Positions 1 through 8,998 of a DNA stretch of 64,000 nucleotides are shown one piece after another (positions within the stretch are counted from its first letter, which is position 1; each line of letters begins with the position of its first letter). The stretch is from the NCBI GenBank assembly GCA_039024895.1, contig JBCCPJ010000002.1, forward strand, positions 124,001-188,000, written 5' to 3'. The notes beneath the pieces were generated by a model, which did no database searches, had not been told where the DNA came from, and saw nothing but the letters and a program-made list of their open reading frames with translations. Made by a program: the position numbers and the translations under genes. The stretch is from JAJDOD01 sp039024895. GTDB lineage: Bacteria > Pseudomonadota > Alphaproteobacteria > Rhodobacterales > Rhodobacteraceae.

Positions 1-552
1 GCCCGGCTCATCGCGTTTCAGTCGGCGATCACCACGGTCGCGGAAGAGCTTGGGATGCGTCTTGCCATTCATCCCGATGACCCGCCTTGGTCGCTCTTCG
101 GCTTACCCCGCGTGGTCAGCCAAGTCGCCGATTACGCGGCCCTGTTTGCAGCAAATCCCAGCCTCTCAAACGGGGTGACGTTTTGCACCGGTTCACTGGG
201 GGCACGCGCCGGTAATGATCTTGCGGCCATGGCGGAAACCCTGGCGCCGCGTATTCACTTCGCCCATCTCCGCAACGTTCAGCGCGAAACCGGTGGTGCA
301 TTCTTCGAAGCCGACCACCTCGATGGCTCAACAGACATGGTGCAAATCGTCGCTTGCCACCTCAACGAACAGCGCCGCCGCCGCGCCGAAGGCCGTGACG
401 ACGCAACCATTCCCATGCGCCCCGATCATGGGCACCTATTGCTCGATGATTTGACGAAAGAGACGCTGCCCGGCTACTCGGCCATCGGTCGCCTGAAAGG
501 GCTTGCCGAATTGCGCGGCGTTATCCGTGCGTTGGAGCACAGGCATGGGTGA
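1..552 (+). CDS. uxuA: Mannonate dehydratase, C-terminal part
   Basis: The reading frame is open from the first base, so the gene starts upstream of the window and about 184 C-terminal residues are visible. UxuA dehydrates D-mannonate to 2-keto-3-deoxy-D-gluconate in hexuronate breakdown, in the cytoplasm. Family landmarks seen are AIHPDDPPW, the GVTFCTGSLG segment, the HFAHLRN motif and the MRPDHGH motif near the C-terminus, which carry the metal-binding His, Cys and Asp residues of this TIM-barrel family. The stop overlaps the start of the next gene by 8 bp, so the two are translationally coupled and probably act in one pathway. The identification is firm; only the N-terminus is missing. 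Confidence 0.92.
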   Translation, partial: ARLIAFQSAITTVAEELGMRLAIHPDDPPWSLFGLPRVVSQVADYAALFAANPSLSNGVTFCTGSLGARAGNDLAAMAETLAPRIHFAHLRNVQRETGGAFFEADHLDGSTDMVQIVACHLNEQRRRRAEGRDDATIPMRPDHGHLLLDDLTKETLPGYSAIGRLKGLAELRGVIRALEHRHG

Positions 553-1321
553 GTTCACAGGCCAAGTCGCGGTGGTGACCGGGTCGAGCGGCATCGGCCT
601 TGCCGCCGCGCTCCACTTCGCCCGCGACGGGGCGAAGGTCTATCTGGCCGGGACCGACCCCGACCACAACGCGGCGGCCGCGGAGGCCGCAAGCGGGCTG
701 CCCGTCACTCTCACGCGCTGCGACGTCTCCGATCCGACGGCGGTCGAACGCTGGACCGCAGAGGTGGCGGCGGCCAATGACGGCATTGATATCCTCGTCA
801 ACGCCGCCGCCATCCAAACCTACGGCACGACAGAAACGACGGAACTCGACCACTGGAACCAGGTCCTGGCCACCAACCTGACGTCGTGCTTCCTCACATC
901 GCGTGCGGTCTACCCCCATATGAAGGCGCGCGGCGGCGGCGCGATTGTCCATGTATCTTCCGTGCAGGGCCACGCCAACCAAAACGGTGTACTGGCCTAT
1001 GCCACCACAAAGGGGGCGATCCACGCGATGACGCGCGCGCAAGCAGTTGACGCCGCGAAGGACAACATCCGGGTCAACTCAATCAGCCCCGGCTCCATCC
1101 GCACCCCTCTTCTGGAATATGCCGCGCGCGTGGCCAGCGTCCCCGGCGCCTCGGTCGAAGACACCATCGCCACTTTCGGGGCAGCGCATCCCCTGGGTCG
1201 CGTGGGCTCTGTGGAGGAGACAAGCGCCTTAATTGCCTTTCTTTGCAGCGCACGGGCCGGGTTTTGCACCGGTGGGGACTACCTGATCGACGGCGGGCTG
1301 ACGGCCGGTCTCGGGGTCTGA
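545..1321 (+). CDS. SDR-family oxidoreductase, possibly a hexuronate-pathway reductase
   Basis: This is a 258-residue classical short-chain dehydrogenase. It has the TGSSGIGL nucleotide-binding motif near the N-terminus, an NAA motif in mid-protein, the YATTK catalytic Tyr/Lys pair and a C-terminal GGDYLIDGG segment. I chose the ATG at 545 because it gives the normal SDR N-terminus (MGEFTGQVAVVTG); an upstream in-frame start at 503 would add 14 residues lying inside uxuA. It overlaps uxuA by 8 bp. A reductase coupled to mannonate dehydratase would fit interconversion of fructuronate and mannonate, or of a related sugar acid. That role is inferred from context only, since SDR sequence alone does not fix the substrate. 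Confidence 0.85.
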   Translation: MGEFTGQVAVVTGSSGIGLAAALHFARDGAKVYLAGTDPDHNAAAAEAASGLPVTLTRCDVSDPTAVERWTAEVAAANDGIDILVNAAAIQTYGTTETTELDHWNQVLATNLTSCFLTSRAVYPHMKARGGGAIVHVSSVQGHANQNGVLAYATTKGAIHAMTRAQAVDAAKDNIRVNSISPGSIRTPLLEYAARVASVPGASVEDTIATFGAAHPLGRVGSVEETSALIAFLCSARAGFCTGGDYLIDGGLTAGLGV

Positions 1322-1818
1322 GAACGCCCGGGTCACCAAATCGCAACCCCTTTTCCCGACACTCGCAATCGTTCGAACGCTTTTGTCTTGCGGTCTCCGC
1401 AAGGCACCCCAACGTCAGCGAGGGGTAATCCCTCACCCAACGGCCAAAGGGGGCAAGGGTTCCCAAACCTTGCCACACGATGACAATCCGGGGCCAAGAG
1501 CGGCGCCGCTCGACTTACAGATACCCTATCTCCTATCCCAGCCGGGTGCCTCAGCGCCCGGTGACCGTTGCCCTGTCGAGCGACGCCTCTGAGGCGTTCT
1601 CGTAAGGCGCGCTCTGTCCTTCATCTGGGCAAAAATACCTCGGGGGGCCGCGCAAGGCGCGGCGGGGCCAGCGCCCCCTCCTTCCCAAACAAACTCGCGC
1701 TCCTATCCCTTGGCACAGAAACCGCTTGCCCTCCCGCCGATAGACTGGACAATGGGGCTATACGGAACAACGACAACGCGCGCGGCCAAAGCGCCAACGC
1801 AGCCCAGGGAGACCCGTC
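1322..1818. other. Non-coding gap between the SDR gene and the betaine ABC operon
   Basis: About 500 bp without a convincing gene. The short open frames here have no plausible ribosome site or recognisable protein. The one clear structure is a copy of the dispersed repeat at 1619-1681. The 3' end must contain the promoter of the ABC operon, but I cannot point to a good -35/-10 pair. A ribosome site (GGGAGA) lies just before the ATG at 1819. Confidence 0.6.
1619..1681 (+). repeat. Dispersed intergenic repeat, copy A
   Basis: A 29-bp core at 1619-1647 reads CTTCATCTGG, then an A-rich tract with AAATAC, then a run of G. It is followed by G/C-rich inverted repeats (CCGCGC/GCGCGG and GGGGC/GCCCC). 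The same core aligns without gaps to copies at 8907-8935 (plus) and 28651-28679 (minus). Confidence 0.65.
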
Positions 1819-2769
1819 ATGAAATCGACCCTCACTTCACTCAGCATCCTGCTGATGGCAGGCTCCGTCCAGGCGGCCGACCTCGGCGCCACCGACGAAC
1901 CGATCAAACTCGCCATCAACGAATGGACCGGCCAGCACGTGACCACCCATGTGGCAGGCGAGATGCTGAAAGCGGCGGGCTACCAAGTGGAATACGTGAC
2001 CGCTGGCATGATGAACCAGTTCCAGGCCATCGCCGATGGCGACATTACCGCGACCCTTGAAATCTGGTCGTCAAATGTTTCGGACGAATACGCCAAGCAA
2101 ATCGACGAAGGCGCCATTGTCGAGATCGGTGATCTCGGGCTCAACGCGAAGGAAGGTCTCGCCTACCCGGCCCATGTGGCAGACCTCTGCCCCGGCCTGC
2201 CCGCTTGGGAGGCGCTGAAGGAGTGCGCCGGGGTATTTGCGACCGCTGAAACGCTGCCCATGGGGCGGCTCGTGGACTATCCCGCCGATTGGGGCACGCC
2301 GGGTGCGGAGCGGATGGCCGGGTTTGGCCTGCCCTTCAAAGCGGTGCCAGCCGGCTCTGAAGGCGCGCTGATCGCCGAGCTTCGCGCCTCAACCGAAAAG
2401 AAATCACCCCTGTTCATCGTCTTCTGGCAGCCCCATTGGGCGATGTCCGCCTATGACGTTCAATTCGTCGATGTACCCGTCGGAAATGAGGACTGCTTCA
2501 GCGATGCCAGCTGGGGACCAAACCCGGATGCCACGATGGATTGCGGCTTTTCACCATCGCGCATCTTCAAAGCCTCCTGGGCTGGCATGGAAGAAAAATG
2601 GCCCGCCGCCTATGAAATCCTCTCCAACTACACGCTCGCCGTCGAAGATCAGCAACCGATGATGGGCGCTGTGGACGTGGATGGCGGTGCCGTCGAAGAT
2701 GTCGTCGCCGCCTGGATGAGCGACAACGAAGGCAAGTGGAAACCGGTGGTGGACGCCGCGCTTCAATAG
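1819..2769 (+). CDS. Glycine betaine/proline-type ABC transporter substrate-binding protein (OpuAC family)
   Basis: A 316-residue periplasmic binding protein with a signal peptide (MKSTLTSLSILLMAGSVQAA, cleavage near residue 20) and one OpuAC domain over the rest. It captures a quaternary amine or similar solute for the ATPase and permease that follow. Aromatic residues in contexts such as NEWTG and FWQPHW are the kind that form the cation-binding cage in this family. A good ribosome site precedes the ATG. It is first in a three-gene operon, with 3 bp between its stop and the ATPase start. The exact ligand (glycine betaine, choline, proline betaine or another) cannot be read from sequence. 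It is distinct from the TmoX-like protein at 60021-60971. Confidence 0.88.
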   Translation: MKSTLTSLSILLMAGSVQAADLGATDEPIKLAINEWTGQHVTTHVAGEMLKAAGYQVEYVTAGMMNQFQAIADGDITATLEIWSSNVSDEYAKQIDEGAIVEIGDLGLNAKEGLAYPAHVADLCPGLPAWEALKECAGVFATAETLPMGRLVDYPADWGTPGAERMAGFGLPFKAVPAGSEGALIAELRASTEKKSPLFIVFWQPHWAMSAYDVQFVDVPVGNEDCFSDASWGPNPDATMDCGFSPSRIFKASWAGMEEKWPAAYEILSNYTLAVEDQQPMMGAVDVDGGAVEDVVAAWMSDNEGKWKPVVDAALQ

Positions 2770-2772
2770 GCG

Positions 2773-3816
2773 ATGAGCGATCGACCTGCCATATCGGTCA
2801 GAGACCTGTGGCAGGTCTTCGGCCCGGACGCGGCCAAACGCTTCAAGGCCACCCGACGCACGCATAAAGAGCCCGCCGCCATGGCCGCTGCGTTGAAGGA
2901 GGCGGGGTTGATCCCGGCCGTGCGCGGCATCAGTTTCGACGTCGCCCCGGGGGAGCTTTTCGTGGTGATGGGCCTGTCTGGATCGGGCAAATCGACCTTG
3001 ATCCGCGGCATCTCCCGCCTCGTGGAACCGACAACGGGATCGATTGACATTGAGGGCGAGGATATCCTTGCGGCGACGCCGAAGCGCCTGACCGATCTCA
3101 GGCGCAGCACCATCGGCATGGTGTTTCAACATTTCGGGCTGTTCCCACATATGACCGTGATCGACAATGTGGCCTTCCCGCTGAAAGTCGGTGGCATGGG
3201 GCGCAAGTCGCGCCATGACAAGGCTCGACCGATCCTCGAAATGGTCGGGCTTGCGGGCCGGGAAGACGCCTACCCCCGCGAACTGTCCGGCGGGCAACGC
3301 CAACGGGTGGGCATTGCCCGGTCGCTGGCCGGTGATTGCTCCGTCTGGTTCCTTGATGAGCCCTTCTCCGCCCTCGACCCCCTGATCCGGCGGCAGTTGC
3401 AGGACGAATTCCTGGCCATTCGCAAGCGGCTAAACACCACCATCGTTTTCATCACCCATGACATTACGGAAGCCCTGAAACTTGCCGATCGCATCGCGAT
3501 CATGCGCGATGGCGAGATCGTGCAAATCGGCACGCCAGCGGAAATTGTCCTGTCACCGGTCGACGACTATGTCCGCGACTTCACCCGCGATGTGGTGCGC
3601 GGACGCCATGCGAAAGTGGGCTCTGTCATGGACGGCGACACAAGCGAGATCGGACCAGACGATCCCGGGCTTCACCCCGACATGACCCTCGAAGATGCGC
3701 TGGCCAATTGTATGACGCTTTACGAACCGGTGCCGGTGCGCGACCGGAACGGCACGCTTCTGGGCCGGGTGCGCCCGCAAGACCTGGCCGCCGCGCTGCA
3801 AGCGGACGGAGGATGA
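2773..3816 (+). CDS. Betaine-type ABC transporter ATP-binding protein (ProV/OpuAA family)
   Basis: A 347-residue cytoplasmic ATPase that powers uptake. It has Walker A (GLSGSGKST), the ABC signature (LSGGQRQRVGIARSL), Walker B (VWFLDEP) and the switch His (FITHD). An N-terminal stretch of about 50 residues before the core (DLWQVFGPDA and onward) is typical of ProV-like proteins. The region after about residue 270 resembles a degenerate CBS-type regulatory tail. The start lies 3 bp after the binding-protein stop, and the stop overlaps the permease start by 4 bp (ATGA), so the three genes form one operon. Confidence 0.92.
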   Translation: MSDRPAISVRDLWQVFGPDAAKRFKATRRTHKEPAAMAAALKEAGLIPAVRGISFDVAPGELFVVMGLSGSGKSTLIRGISRLVEPTTGSIDIEGEDILAATPKRLTDLRRSTIGMVFQHFGLFPHMTVIDNVAFPLKVGGMGRKSRHDKARPILEMVGLAGREDAYPRELSGGQRQRVGIARSLAGDCSVWFLDEPFSALDPLIRRQLQDEFLAIRKRLNTTIVFITHDITEALKLADRIAIMRDGEIVQIGTPAEIVLSPVDDYVRDFTRDVVRGRHAKVGSVMDGDTSEIGPDDPGLHPDMTLEDALANCMTLYEPVPVRDRNGTLLGRVRPQDLAAALQADGG

Positions 3817-5879
3817 TCCTCGCGGACGTCATCGAGCGGCGGCGGCTCTCTCTGACGCCCGGTCGCGTTGCGGCGCTGGTCTCGCTGGCCATGGCCGCGC
3901 TTTGTCTCCTGTTACAACCCTATGCCCCGTGGCTTGCCAGTTTCCCGGCTGATTGGACTGTCCCCGCCACCGATTGGGTTGGCGCGTCGCTGGAGACGAT
4001 CCTCAACTTCATAAAGCCGACAATGCGTTGGCTGTCATGGCTCATCGCCTTTCCGATGACCTGGACCAATGCGGCCCTCTCCGGCACGCCGTGGCCGGTT
4101 ATTATCGGGGGGATTACCGCCCTCGGCTGGCATATCGGCGGCTGGCGGCTGGCACTCCTTGGACTTGTCGGCTTCGGCTTTGTCCTTCTGTCGGGCTACT
4201 GGCAGGAAAGCATGAACACGCTGAGCCTCGTTGTCGTATCCGTTCCCCTGGCCATTCTCATCGGCGGCGGCATCGGGCTCATGGCAAATGAGGTTCCCCG
4301 CCTCAAGGAGCCCCTGCTCACGACGCTTGACGCCATGCAGACTATACCGACGTTCGCATATCTGACCCCGCTTCTTTTGCTTTTTGGCTTCGGACCGGTG
4401 GTGGGGCTCGTGGCCTCTGCCATCTATTCCGCCCCTCCAATGGCCCGGAATGTGTTGCTGGGCCTCTCGCGTGTCGAACCCGAGGTAAAAGAAGCGGGCG
4501 TCATGTCTGGGGCGACGCGGGCACAGCAACTGTGCTTCGTTGAGCTGCCCGCCGCCGGGCGCCAGATCATGGTCGGCGTCAACCAATGCCTGATGGCAGC
4601 GCTTTCGATGGTGATTATCGCAGCCGTGATCGGTGGCTTCGACGACATCGGATGGGAGGTGCTGCTGACCATGCGAAAGGCGCAGTTCGGGCAGGCTTTC
4701 CTGGCAGGGTTGGTGGTCGTCACCTTTGCCATTGTCATCGACAGAATGTCCGCCCGCCTCGCGCTGACGCGCAAGCGCCATAGCCGCCCGGTCACGCTCA
4801 GCATTCTCGGCGCGGGCCTCTTCGGCGCGTGTTTCCTTTTCCTCAGCGGACAAACCGCCCCGCCCCAAGGTCTCTTCACCGGCCTAGCGGAAACGGTCGA
4901 TGCGGGCCTCGGCACCTTCACCGCCACCCATGGCGCGACCTTGGATGGGATCAAGAACGGCGCGATGTTCTACGGCCTCTTGCCGCTTCGGATCGGCCTC
5001 GACGAAGCCGTCCTTCCCTTTACCTGGGGGTTTCAGTGGACCAGCGGCATGAGCTTCTGGCTCTTCACCGCCGCCACCTTGTGCGGCCTACTCCTCGCCC
5101 TCACCGGGCGTCTGGTCGGCGGGTGCCTCGTGATTTTGGCGACGATCATCATCGAGACCGGGATCACCAACCTGCCTTGGCCGTTTGTCCTGGCTAGTGC
5201 TGCCGCTCTGGCTTGGGTGGCTCAAGGCGCGCGGCTCGCCATCCTTGTGACCCTGCTGCTCGGCACTATTCTGGTCTCCGGCCTTTGGGACCGCGCGCTC
5301 CTTTCGCTCTATCTTTCCGGCGCGGCTGTGGGGGCCTGCGCGATTGTGGGCGGGGGTCTTGGGCTGCTGGCAGCAATGTCGCCACTGGCATGGAAACTCC
5401 TCCGTCCGCTCTGCGATATGCTGCAAACCATTCCGTTGTTCGTCTTTCTCATCCCCGTGTTGATGTTCTTCCAGATTGGCGAGTTCAGCGCCTTTCTCGC
5501 CATCTGTGCCTATGCCGTCGTCCCGATGATCCGCTACACCCAAAGTGGCGTGACAGAAACGCCGCCCGAACTGCTGGAAGCGGCGGCGGCAAGCGGCGCG
5601 ACCCCCTGGCAAACACTCGTCGATGTCCGCCTGCCCTATGCGGCACCTGCCATCCTGTTGGGGCTGAACCAGACCATCCTATACGCCTTCGCGATGCTCG
5701 TGATCGCCGCCTTGATCGGCACGACCGGGCTCGGTCAGTCCATCTATCTGGCGCTTGGGCAGGCCGATGTGGGGCTAGGCGTAAGTGCTGGGGCGGCCAT
5801 GGCCATCCTCGCCTTCGTCGCCGACCGCTTGGTGCAAGGGTTTGCGGAGGCGCGCCGGACAGCGCTCGGCCTGGCCTGA
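3813..5879 (+). CDS. Double-length betaine-type ABC permease (two fused ProW domains)
   Basis: A 688-residue inner-membrane protein, about twice the usual ProW length. It carries two complete permease modules, each with its own EAA-type coupling loop (EAGVMSGATRAQQ in the first half, EAAAASGATPWQT in the second). One polypeptide can therefore supply both transmembrane halves of the transporter. The ATG at 3813 overlaps the ATPase stop and has GGAGG immediately upstream; the frame is open upstream to 3708, but that part lies inside the ATPase gene. A similarly fused permease is encoded at 56937-58925. Confidence 0.92.
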   Translation: MILADVIERRRLSLTPGRVAALVSLAMAALCLLLQPYAPWLASFPADWTVPATDWVGASLETILNFIKPTMRWLSWLIAFPMTWTNAALSGTPWPVIIGGITALGWHIGGWRLALLGLVGFGFVLLSGYWQESMNTLSLVVVSVPLAILIGGGIGLMANEVPRLKEPLLTTLDAMQTIPTFAYLTPLLLLFGFGPVVGLVASAIYSAPPMARNVLLGLSRVEPEVKEAGVMSGATRAQQLCFVELPAAGRQIMVGVNQCLMAALSMVIIAAVIGGFDDIGWEVLLTMRKAQFGQAFLAGLVVVTFAIVIDRMSARLALTRKRHSRPVTLSILGAGLFGACFLFLSGQTAPPQGLFTGLAETVDAGLGTFTATHGATLDGIKNGAMFYGLLPLRIGLDEAVLPFTWGFQWTSGMSFWLFTAATLCGLLLALTGRLVGGCLVILATIIIETGITNLPWPFVLASAAALAWVAQGARLAILVTLLLGTILVSGLWDRALLSLYLSGAAVGACAIVGGGLGLLAAMSPLAWKLLRPLCDMLQTIPLFVFLIPVLMFFQIGEFSAFLAICAYAVVPMIRYTQSGVTETPPELLEAAAASGATPWQTLVDVRLPYAAPAILLGLNQTILYAFAMLVIAALIGTTGLGQSIYLALGQADVGLGVSAGAAMAILAFVADRLVQGFAEARRTALGLA

Positions 5880-5884
5880 CGTTC

Positions 5885-6150
5885 GCCGCCTGCAAAGACA
5901 CCAGCCGACCCACCGCCGGTCTCAATCGCATCGTCGCCGTCATAGGCAGTTAAATACGCGTGCTGATCGAGGCCCTGGATTTGATCGCTTCCCGGTGCGC
6001 CTTCAACGAAGGGACTGCCCTCTACAACGGATATCACGCTTCCAAGGCCAGGGTCTGGCGCGGCGTCGGCGCGCCCACTATCCGCATCTGCGGCGTCGTC
6101 ATCAGTCTCCGGATTGCATCACCGGTTTTCGAACATCCAAAAGATGAACT
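5885..6150 (-). pseudogene. Probable remnant of an RTX-like acidic secreted-protein gene
   Basis: On the minus strand one frame from about 6110 down to 5885 encodes an acidic stretch (ETDDDAADADSG) followed by PFVEGAPGSDQIQGL and YDGDDAIETGGGSAG. This resembles the N-terminus and first glycine/aspartate calcium-binding repeat of RTX-like proteins common in Roseobacters. The similarity ends next to the stop of the permease gene on the other strand. Upstream, an AGGAGGG ribosome-like site and an ATG (MFENR) run into a stop and are out of frame with the acidic part. I read it as a truncated, frame-broken gene. Chance resemblance is possible in such a short segment. Nothing else is visible between 5880 and 6204. 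Confidence 0.35.
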
Positions 6151-6204
6151 TACCCTCCTATAGCACAGATTTATCGATATTTTCCGATGCCGAAAAATGC
6201 CATC

Positions 6205-6912
6205 TCAGACGCTGACCGCAGCCAGCAAATCGTCCCGGGCAAGTTCACCCGAACGCCCGCTCATCTTGACGGCTCCGCGTTCAAGCACCAGGAAACGATC
6301 CCCAAGATCAAAGGCAAAATCAAAAAACTGTTCGACCAGCACAATAGCCATATCGCCTCGGTCGCGCAGAAGCCCGATCACCTCGCCGATCTGTTGGATA
6401 ATGTTCGGCTGAATGCCCTCTGTCGGCTCATCCAGAAGCAGGAGTTTCGGCTTGGTGACCAGCGCCCGCGCAATGGCCAATTGCTGTTGTTGTCCCCCGG
6501 ACAGATCACCGCCACGCCGGTTGAGAAACTGTTTCAGTATTGGGAACAGTTCAAAGATCTCATCGGGAATGTGTCGCTCAACTTTGGGCAGGCAGGCAAA
6601 GCCCGTTTCCAGGTTTTCCTGAACCGTAAGAAATGGAAAAATCTCGCGACCTTGCGGCACGTAAGCCACGCCTTTTTGCGCCAAGGCATGTGCACTGGCC
6701 TTGCCCACTGCTTCACCCCGCAACTGGTAGTCCCCACCGCTTCGGGGATGCGCGCCTGAAATCGCTTTGAGAAGGCTCGTCTTGCCGACACCATTGGTGC
6801 CCATCACACAGGTCACTTCGCCCTGCGCGGCATCAAGGTCGATCCCATAGAGGATTTGGCTGCCCCCATAATGCAGGGTCAGACCTTCAACGGAAAGAAG
6901 ACTATCGCCCAA
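6205..6912 (-). CDS. urtE: Urea ABC transporter ATP-binding protein UrtE
   Basis: A 235-residue ATPase of the branched-chain amino acid/urea (LivF-like) type. It has Walker A (GTNGVGKTSLLKA), the signature LSGGQQQQLAIARAL and Walker B (LLLLDEPTEGI); the TEGIQPNII segment is typical of UrtE. It is the last gene of the minus-strand order urtA-B-C-D-E and overlaps urtD by 11 bp. It drives urea import together with UrtD at the cytoplasmic face. No urease or accessory gene follows in this window, so the urea-degrading enzymes must lie elsewhere. Confidence 0.92.
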   Translation of the reverse strand: MGDSLLSVEGLTLHYGGSQILYGIDLDAAQGEVTCVMGTNGVGKTSLLKAISGAHPRSGGDYQLRGEAVGKASAHALAQKGVAYVPQGREIFPFLTVQENLETGFACLPKVERHIPDEIFELFPILKQFLNRRGGDLSGGQQQQLAIARALVTKPKLLLLDEPTEGIQPNIIQQIGEVIGLLRDRGDMAIVLVEQFFDFAFDLGDRFLVLERGAVKMSGRSGELARDDLLAAVSV

Positions 6913-7642
6913 GATACACCTCGATCACCTGCGCATCCGATGTCACGTGGTCGATGGACCCTTCCGCCAGCACCGATCCCTCATGCAGCACGGTTACCTT
7001 GCAGTTCAAACGGCGCACGAACTCCATGTCATGCTCAACCACGACCACAGCGCGCGTCTTCGCCGCTTCGACCAGGAGCTCCGTGGTGTGTTCGCGCTCG
7101 GAAGGCGTCATGCCAGCCGCAGGCTCATCAACAAGTAACAACTTCGGGTCTTGCGCCAATAGCATGCCAATTTCGAGCCATTGCTTCTGGCCATGGCTCA
7201 ACTCACCCGCCTTGCGCAGTAGTGCGCCGGACAAACCGATCTCTCTCGCCAGAGCTTCCACCCGTTCCTCGTCCTCACCGGTTGCCCGGAAGCGGAGCAC
7301 CGAAAACGGGTTACGGCTTTTCTTTAGGGCGAGCATCAGGTTCTCCCCTACCGATTGGTCTTCGAACACGGTGGGGCGCTGAAACTTCCGGCCAACACCG
7401 GCCTGGGCGATCTTGCTTTCCGACATGGCCAACAGGGATTGCGAGCGCTCACCCCAGATAACCTTGCCCTCATTGGGCTTGGTCTTGCCGGTGATGATAT
7501 CCATGAAGGTCGTCTTGCCGGCCCCGTTCGGGCCGATCACCGCGCGAAGCTCGGTTTCCGCGATATTAAAGGACAGATTATTGATCGCCTTGAAGCCGTC
7601 AAAGCTGACCGAAACGCCCGAGACTTCCAGGAGCGTGCTCAT
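6902..7642 (-). CDS. urtD: Urea ABC transporter ATP-binding protein UrtD
   Basis: A 246-residue LivG-like ATPase with Walker A (GPNGAGKTTFMD), the signature LSHGQKQWLEIG and Walker B (LLLVDEPAAGM). The HGQKQWLEIGM version of the signature is characteristic of UrtD. Its start overlaps the urtC stop by 4 bp and its end overlaps urtE by 11 bp, which shows translational coupling in the urt operon. It forms the ATPase pair of the urea importer with UrtE. Confidence 0.93.
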   Translation of the reverse strand: MSTLLEVSGVSVSFDGFKAINNLSFNIAETELRAVIGPNGAGKTTFMDIITGKTKPNEGKVIWGERSQSLLAMSESKIAQAGVGRKFQRPTVFEDQSVGENLMLALKKSRNPFSVLRFRATGEDEERVEALAREIGLSGALLRKAGELSHGQKQWLEIGMLLAQDPKLLLVDEPAAGMTPSEREHTTELLVEAAKTRAVVVVEHDMEFVRRLNCKVTVLHEGSVLAEGSIDHVTSDAQVIEVYLGR

Positions 7643-8898
7643 GTCTCCGCCTCCTTCTCACGCAACGCACCCGGGTCCGGGCCAAGATCCGCCCCGTGCC
7701 GGTCTGGCGTGCGCTTCGCCGTCAAGAGATCGAAAAGCCCCCCAATCCCCTTGGGAGCAAAGAGCGTGACGGCCACGAAGGACAGGCCCAACAGAACGGT
7801 CCACCAATTCACCCATTCGATGGTGTAGAACCCAAGGTTCACATCCGGTGCCTGACCGCCGGTAAACCAGGTCGACAGGAGCGAGACGAACGCCGCCCCG
7901 ATAACCGCGCCGTAGAGTCGCCCCCGCCCGCCAATGGCCACCCAAACCGCGAGATAGATTGAGGCGATGGGCGCAATCTCCGCCGGGTTCACGATACCTG
8001 CCTGGGGATAGTAAAGCGCCCCCGCGATAGCGGCGAGAACCGCCGTAAAAGTGAAGATGAACAGCTTATACGCCTCGACCGGATAGCCCAGAAAGCGCAC
8101 TCGCGCCTCATCATCGCGGATCGCCCGGATCACCGAGCCGAACTTGCCGGACACAATCGCGACGCAGGCCAGATAACCAAGCCCCAAGGCCAGTGCCGAC
8201 GCCCACAGGAACCAAACCGACACCACCGATTGCGGCACGTCGTCCAAGCCGGGCAGGTTCTGAAGGCCCGAAAGCCCGTTATTGCCGCGCAACCCGCTGT
8301 CGTTCTGAAAAAGGTAGAGCGACAAGGCGAGCGTCATTGCCTGGGTCAGGATCGACAGATAGACGCCCGTCACTCGGCTCCGGAAGGCAAGCCAGCCAAA
8401 GACCAGCGCTAACAGTCCCGGCACCAGGATCACCGCCAACAATTGCAGCGTCAGCGAGTGGGAAAACGCCCAGATCGGCGGGAACTCCGAGGCGCCAACA
8501 ACGCCGAATATCTGCGTGGCAATCCCGTCGGAAATCTCTTGCGCGGTGGGCGGCAGCGCCTGATTGGCCAGGCTCTCGATCACGATCAACTCGGTCCGCG
8601 CATACATGAGCCACATGCCGATCGCGTAGCCACCGATGCCAAAGAACGCCATATGGCCAAGCGACAGGATCCCGCAATAGCCCCAGACGAGGTCCATGGC
8701 CAGCGCCACCAGGCAGAGACAGAGCGTCTTACCAAGCGTTTTCACGAAGGAGGTCGAGATCACCCCGATCCCAAATCCCTCAGACAGCACCGTCACGGCG
8801 ATGGTGAACAGCGCCAACAGGCCCAGAAAGATCACCAAAGACGGGTACTGCAGCACCAAAGGCTTTCGCCGCAGGGCACCGGCTGACATCTCGCTCAT
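7639..8898 (-). CDS. urtC: Urea ABC transporter permease UrtC
   Basis: A 419-residue LivM-like inner-membrane permease with about ten hydrophobic segments. The ATG at 8898 (MSEMSAGALRRKP) has a ribosome site (GAAGGGG) a few bases upstream. The frame is open further upstream to 8964, but that extension reads through the dispersed repeat in the urtB-urtC gap and looks non-coding. Segments such as GLSGLQNLPGL, IRAIRDDEARVRFLGY and AIGGRGRLYGAVIGA are typical of UrtC. It pairs with UrtB as the urea channel. Confidence 0.92.
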   Translation of the reverse strand: MSEMSAGALRRKPLVLQYPSLVIFLGLLALFTIAVTVLSEGFGIGVISTSFVKTLGKTLCLCLVALAMDLVWGYCGILSLGHMAFFGIGGYAIGMWLMYARTELIVIESLANQALPPTAQEISDGIATQIFGVVGASEFPPIWAFSHSLTLQLLAVILVPGLLALVFGWLAFRSRVTGVYLSILTQAMTLALSLYLFQNDSGLRGNNGLSGLQNLPGLDDVPQSVVSVWFLWASALALGLGYLACVAIVSGKFGSVIRAIRDDEARVRFLGYPVEAYKLFIFTFTAVLAAIAGALYYPQAGIVNPAEIAPIASIYLAVWVAIGGRGRLYGAVIGAAFVSLLSTWFTGGQAPDVNLGFYTIEWVNWWTVLLGLSFVAVTLFAPKGIGGLFDLLTAKRTPDRHGADLGPDPGALREKEAET

Positions 8899-8906
8899 AC
8901 CCACCC

Positions 8907-8960
8907 CTTCTTCCTGGTGAAAATATCCTGGGGGAGCGCGAGGGGGCAAAGCCCTCTCGC
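8907..8960 (+). repeat. Dispersed intergenic repeat, copy B
   Basis: The core at 8907-8935 (CTTCTTCCTGG, then AAAATAT, then GGGGG) aligns base for base in length with copies A and C. It is followed by an inverted repeat of the type GAGGGGGC/GCCCTCTC. It lies in the gap of about 100 bp between urtB and urtC, so it is transcribed within the urt operon. Confidence 0.6.
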
Positions 8961-8998
8961 CCAAGGCGACGTCGAAGACGGCGCAAACCCTCGCATCC

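Noticed and set aside
1383..1822. Two small plus-strand frames in the gap before the betaine operon
   Set aside because: They cross the dispersed repeat, lack ribosome sites and have Arg/Ser/Pro-rich translations without similarity to known families.
4035..4868. 277-codon minus-strand frame
   Set aside because: It is antisense to the betaine permease; its Glu/Arg/His-rich translation is the mirror of a membrane protein and has no ribosome site.
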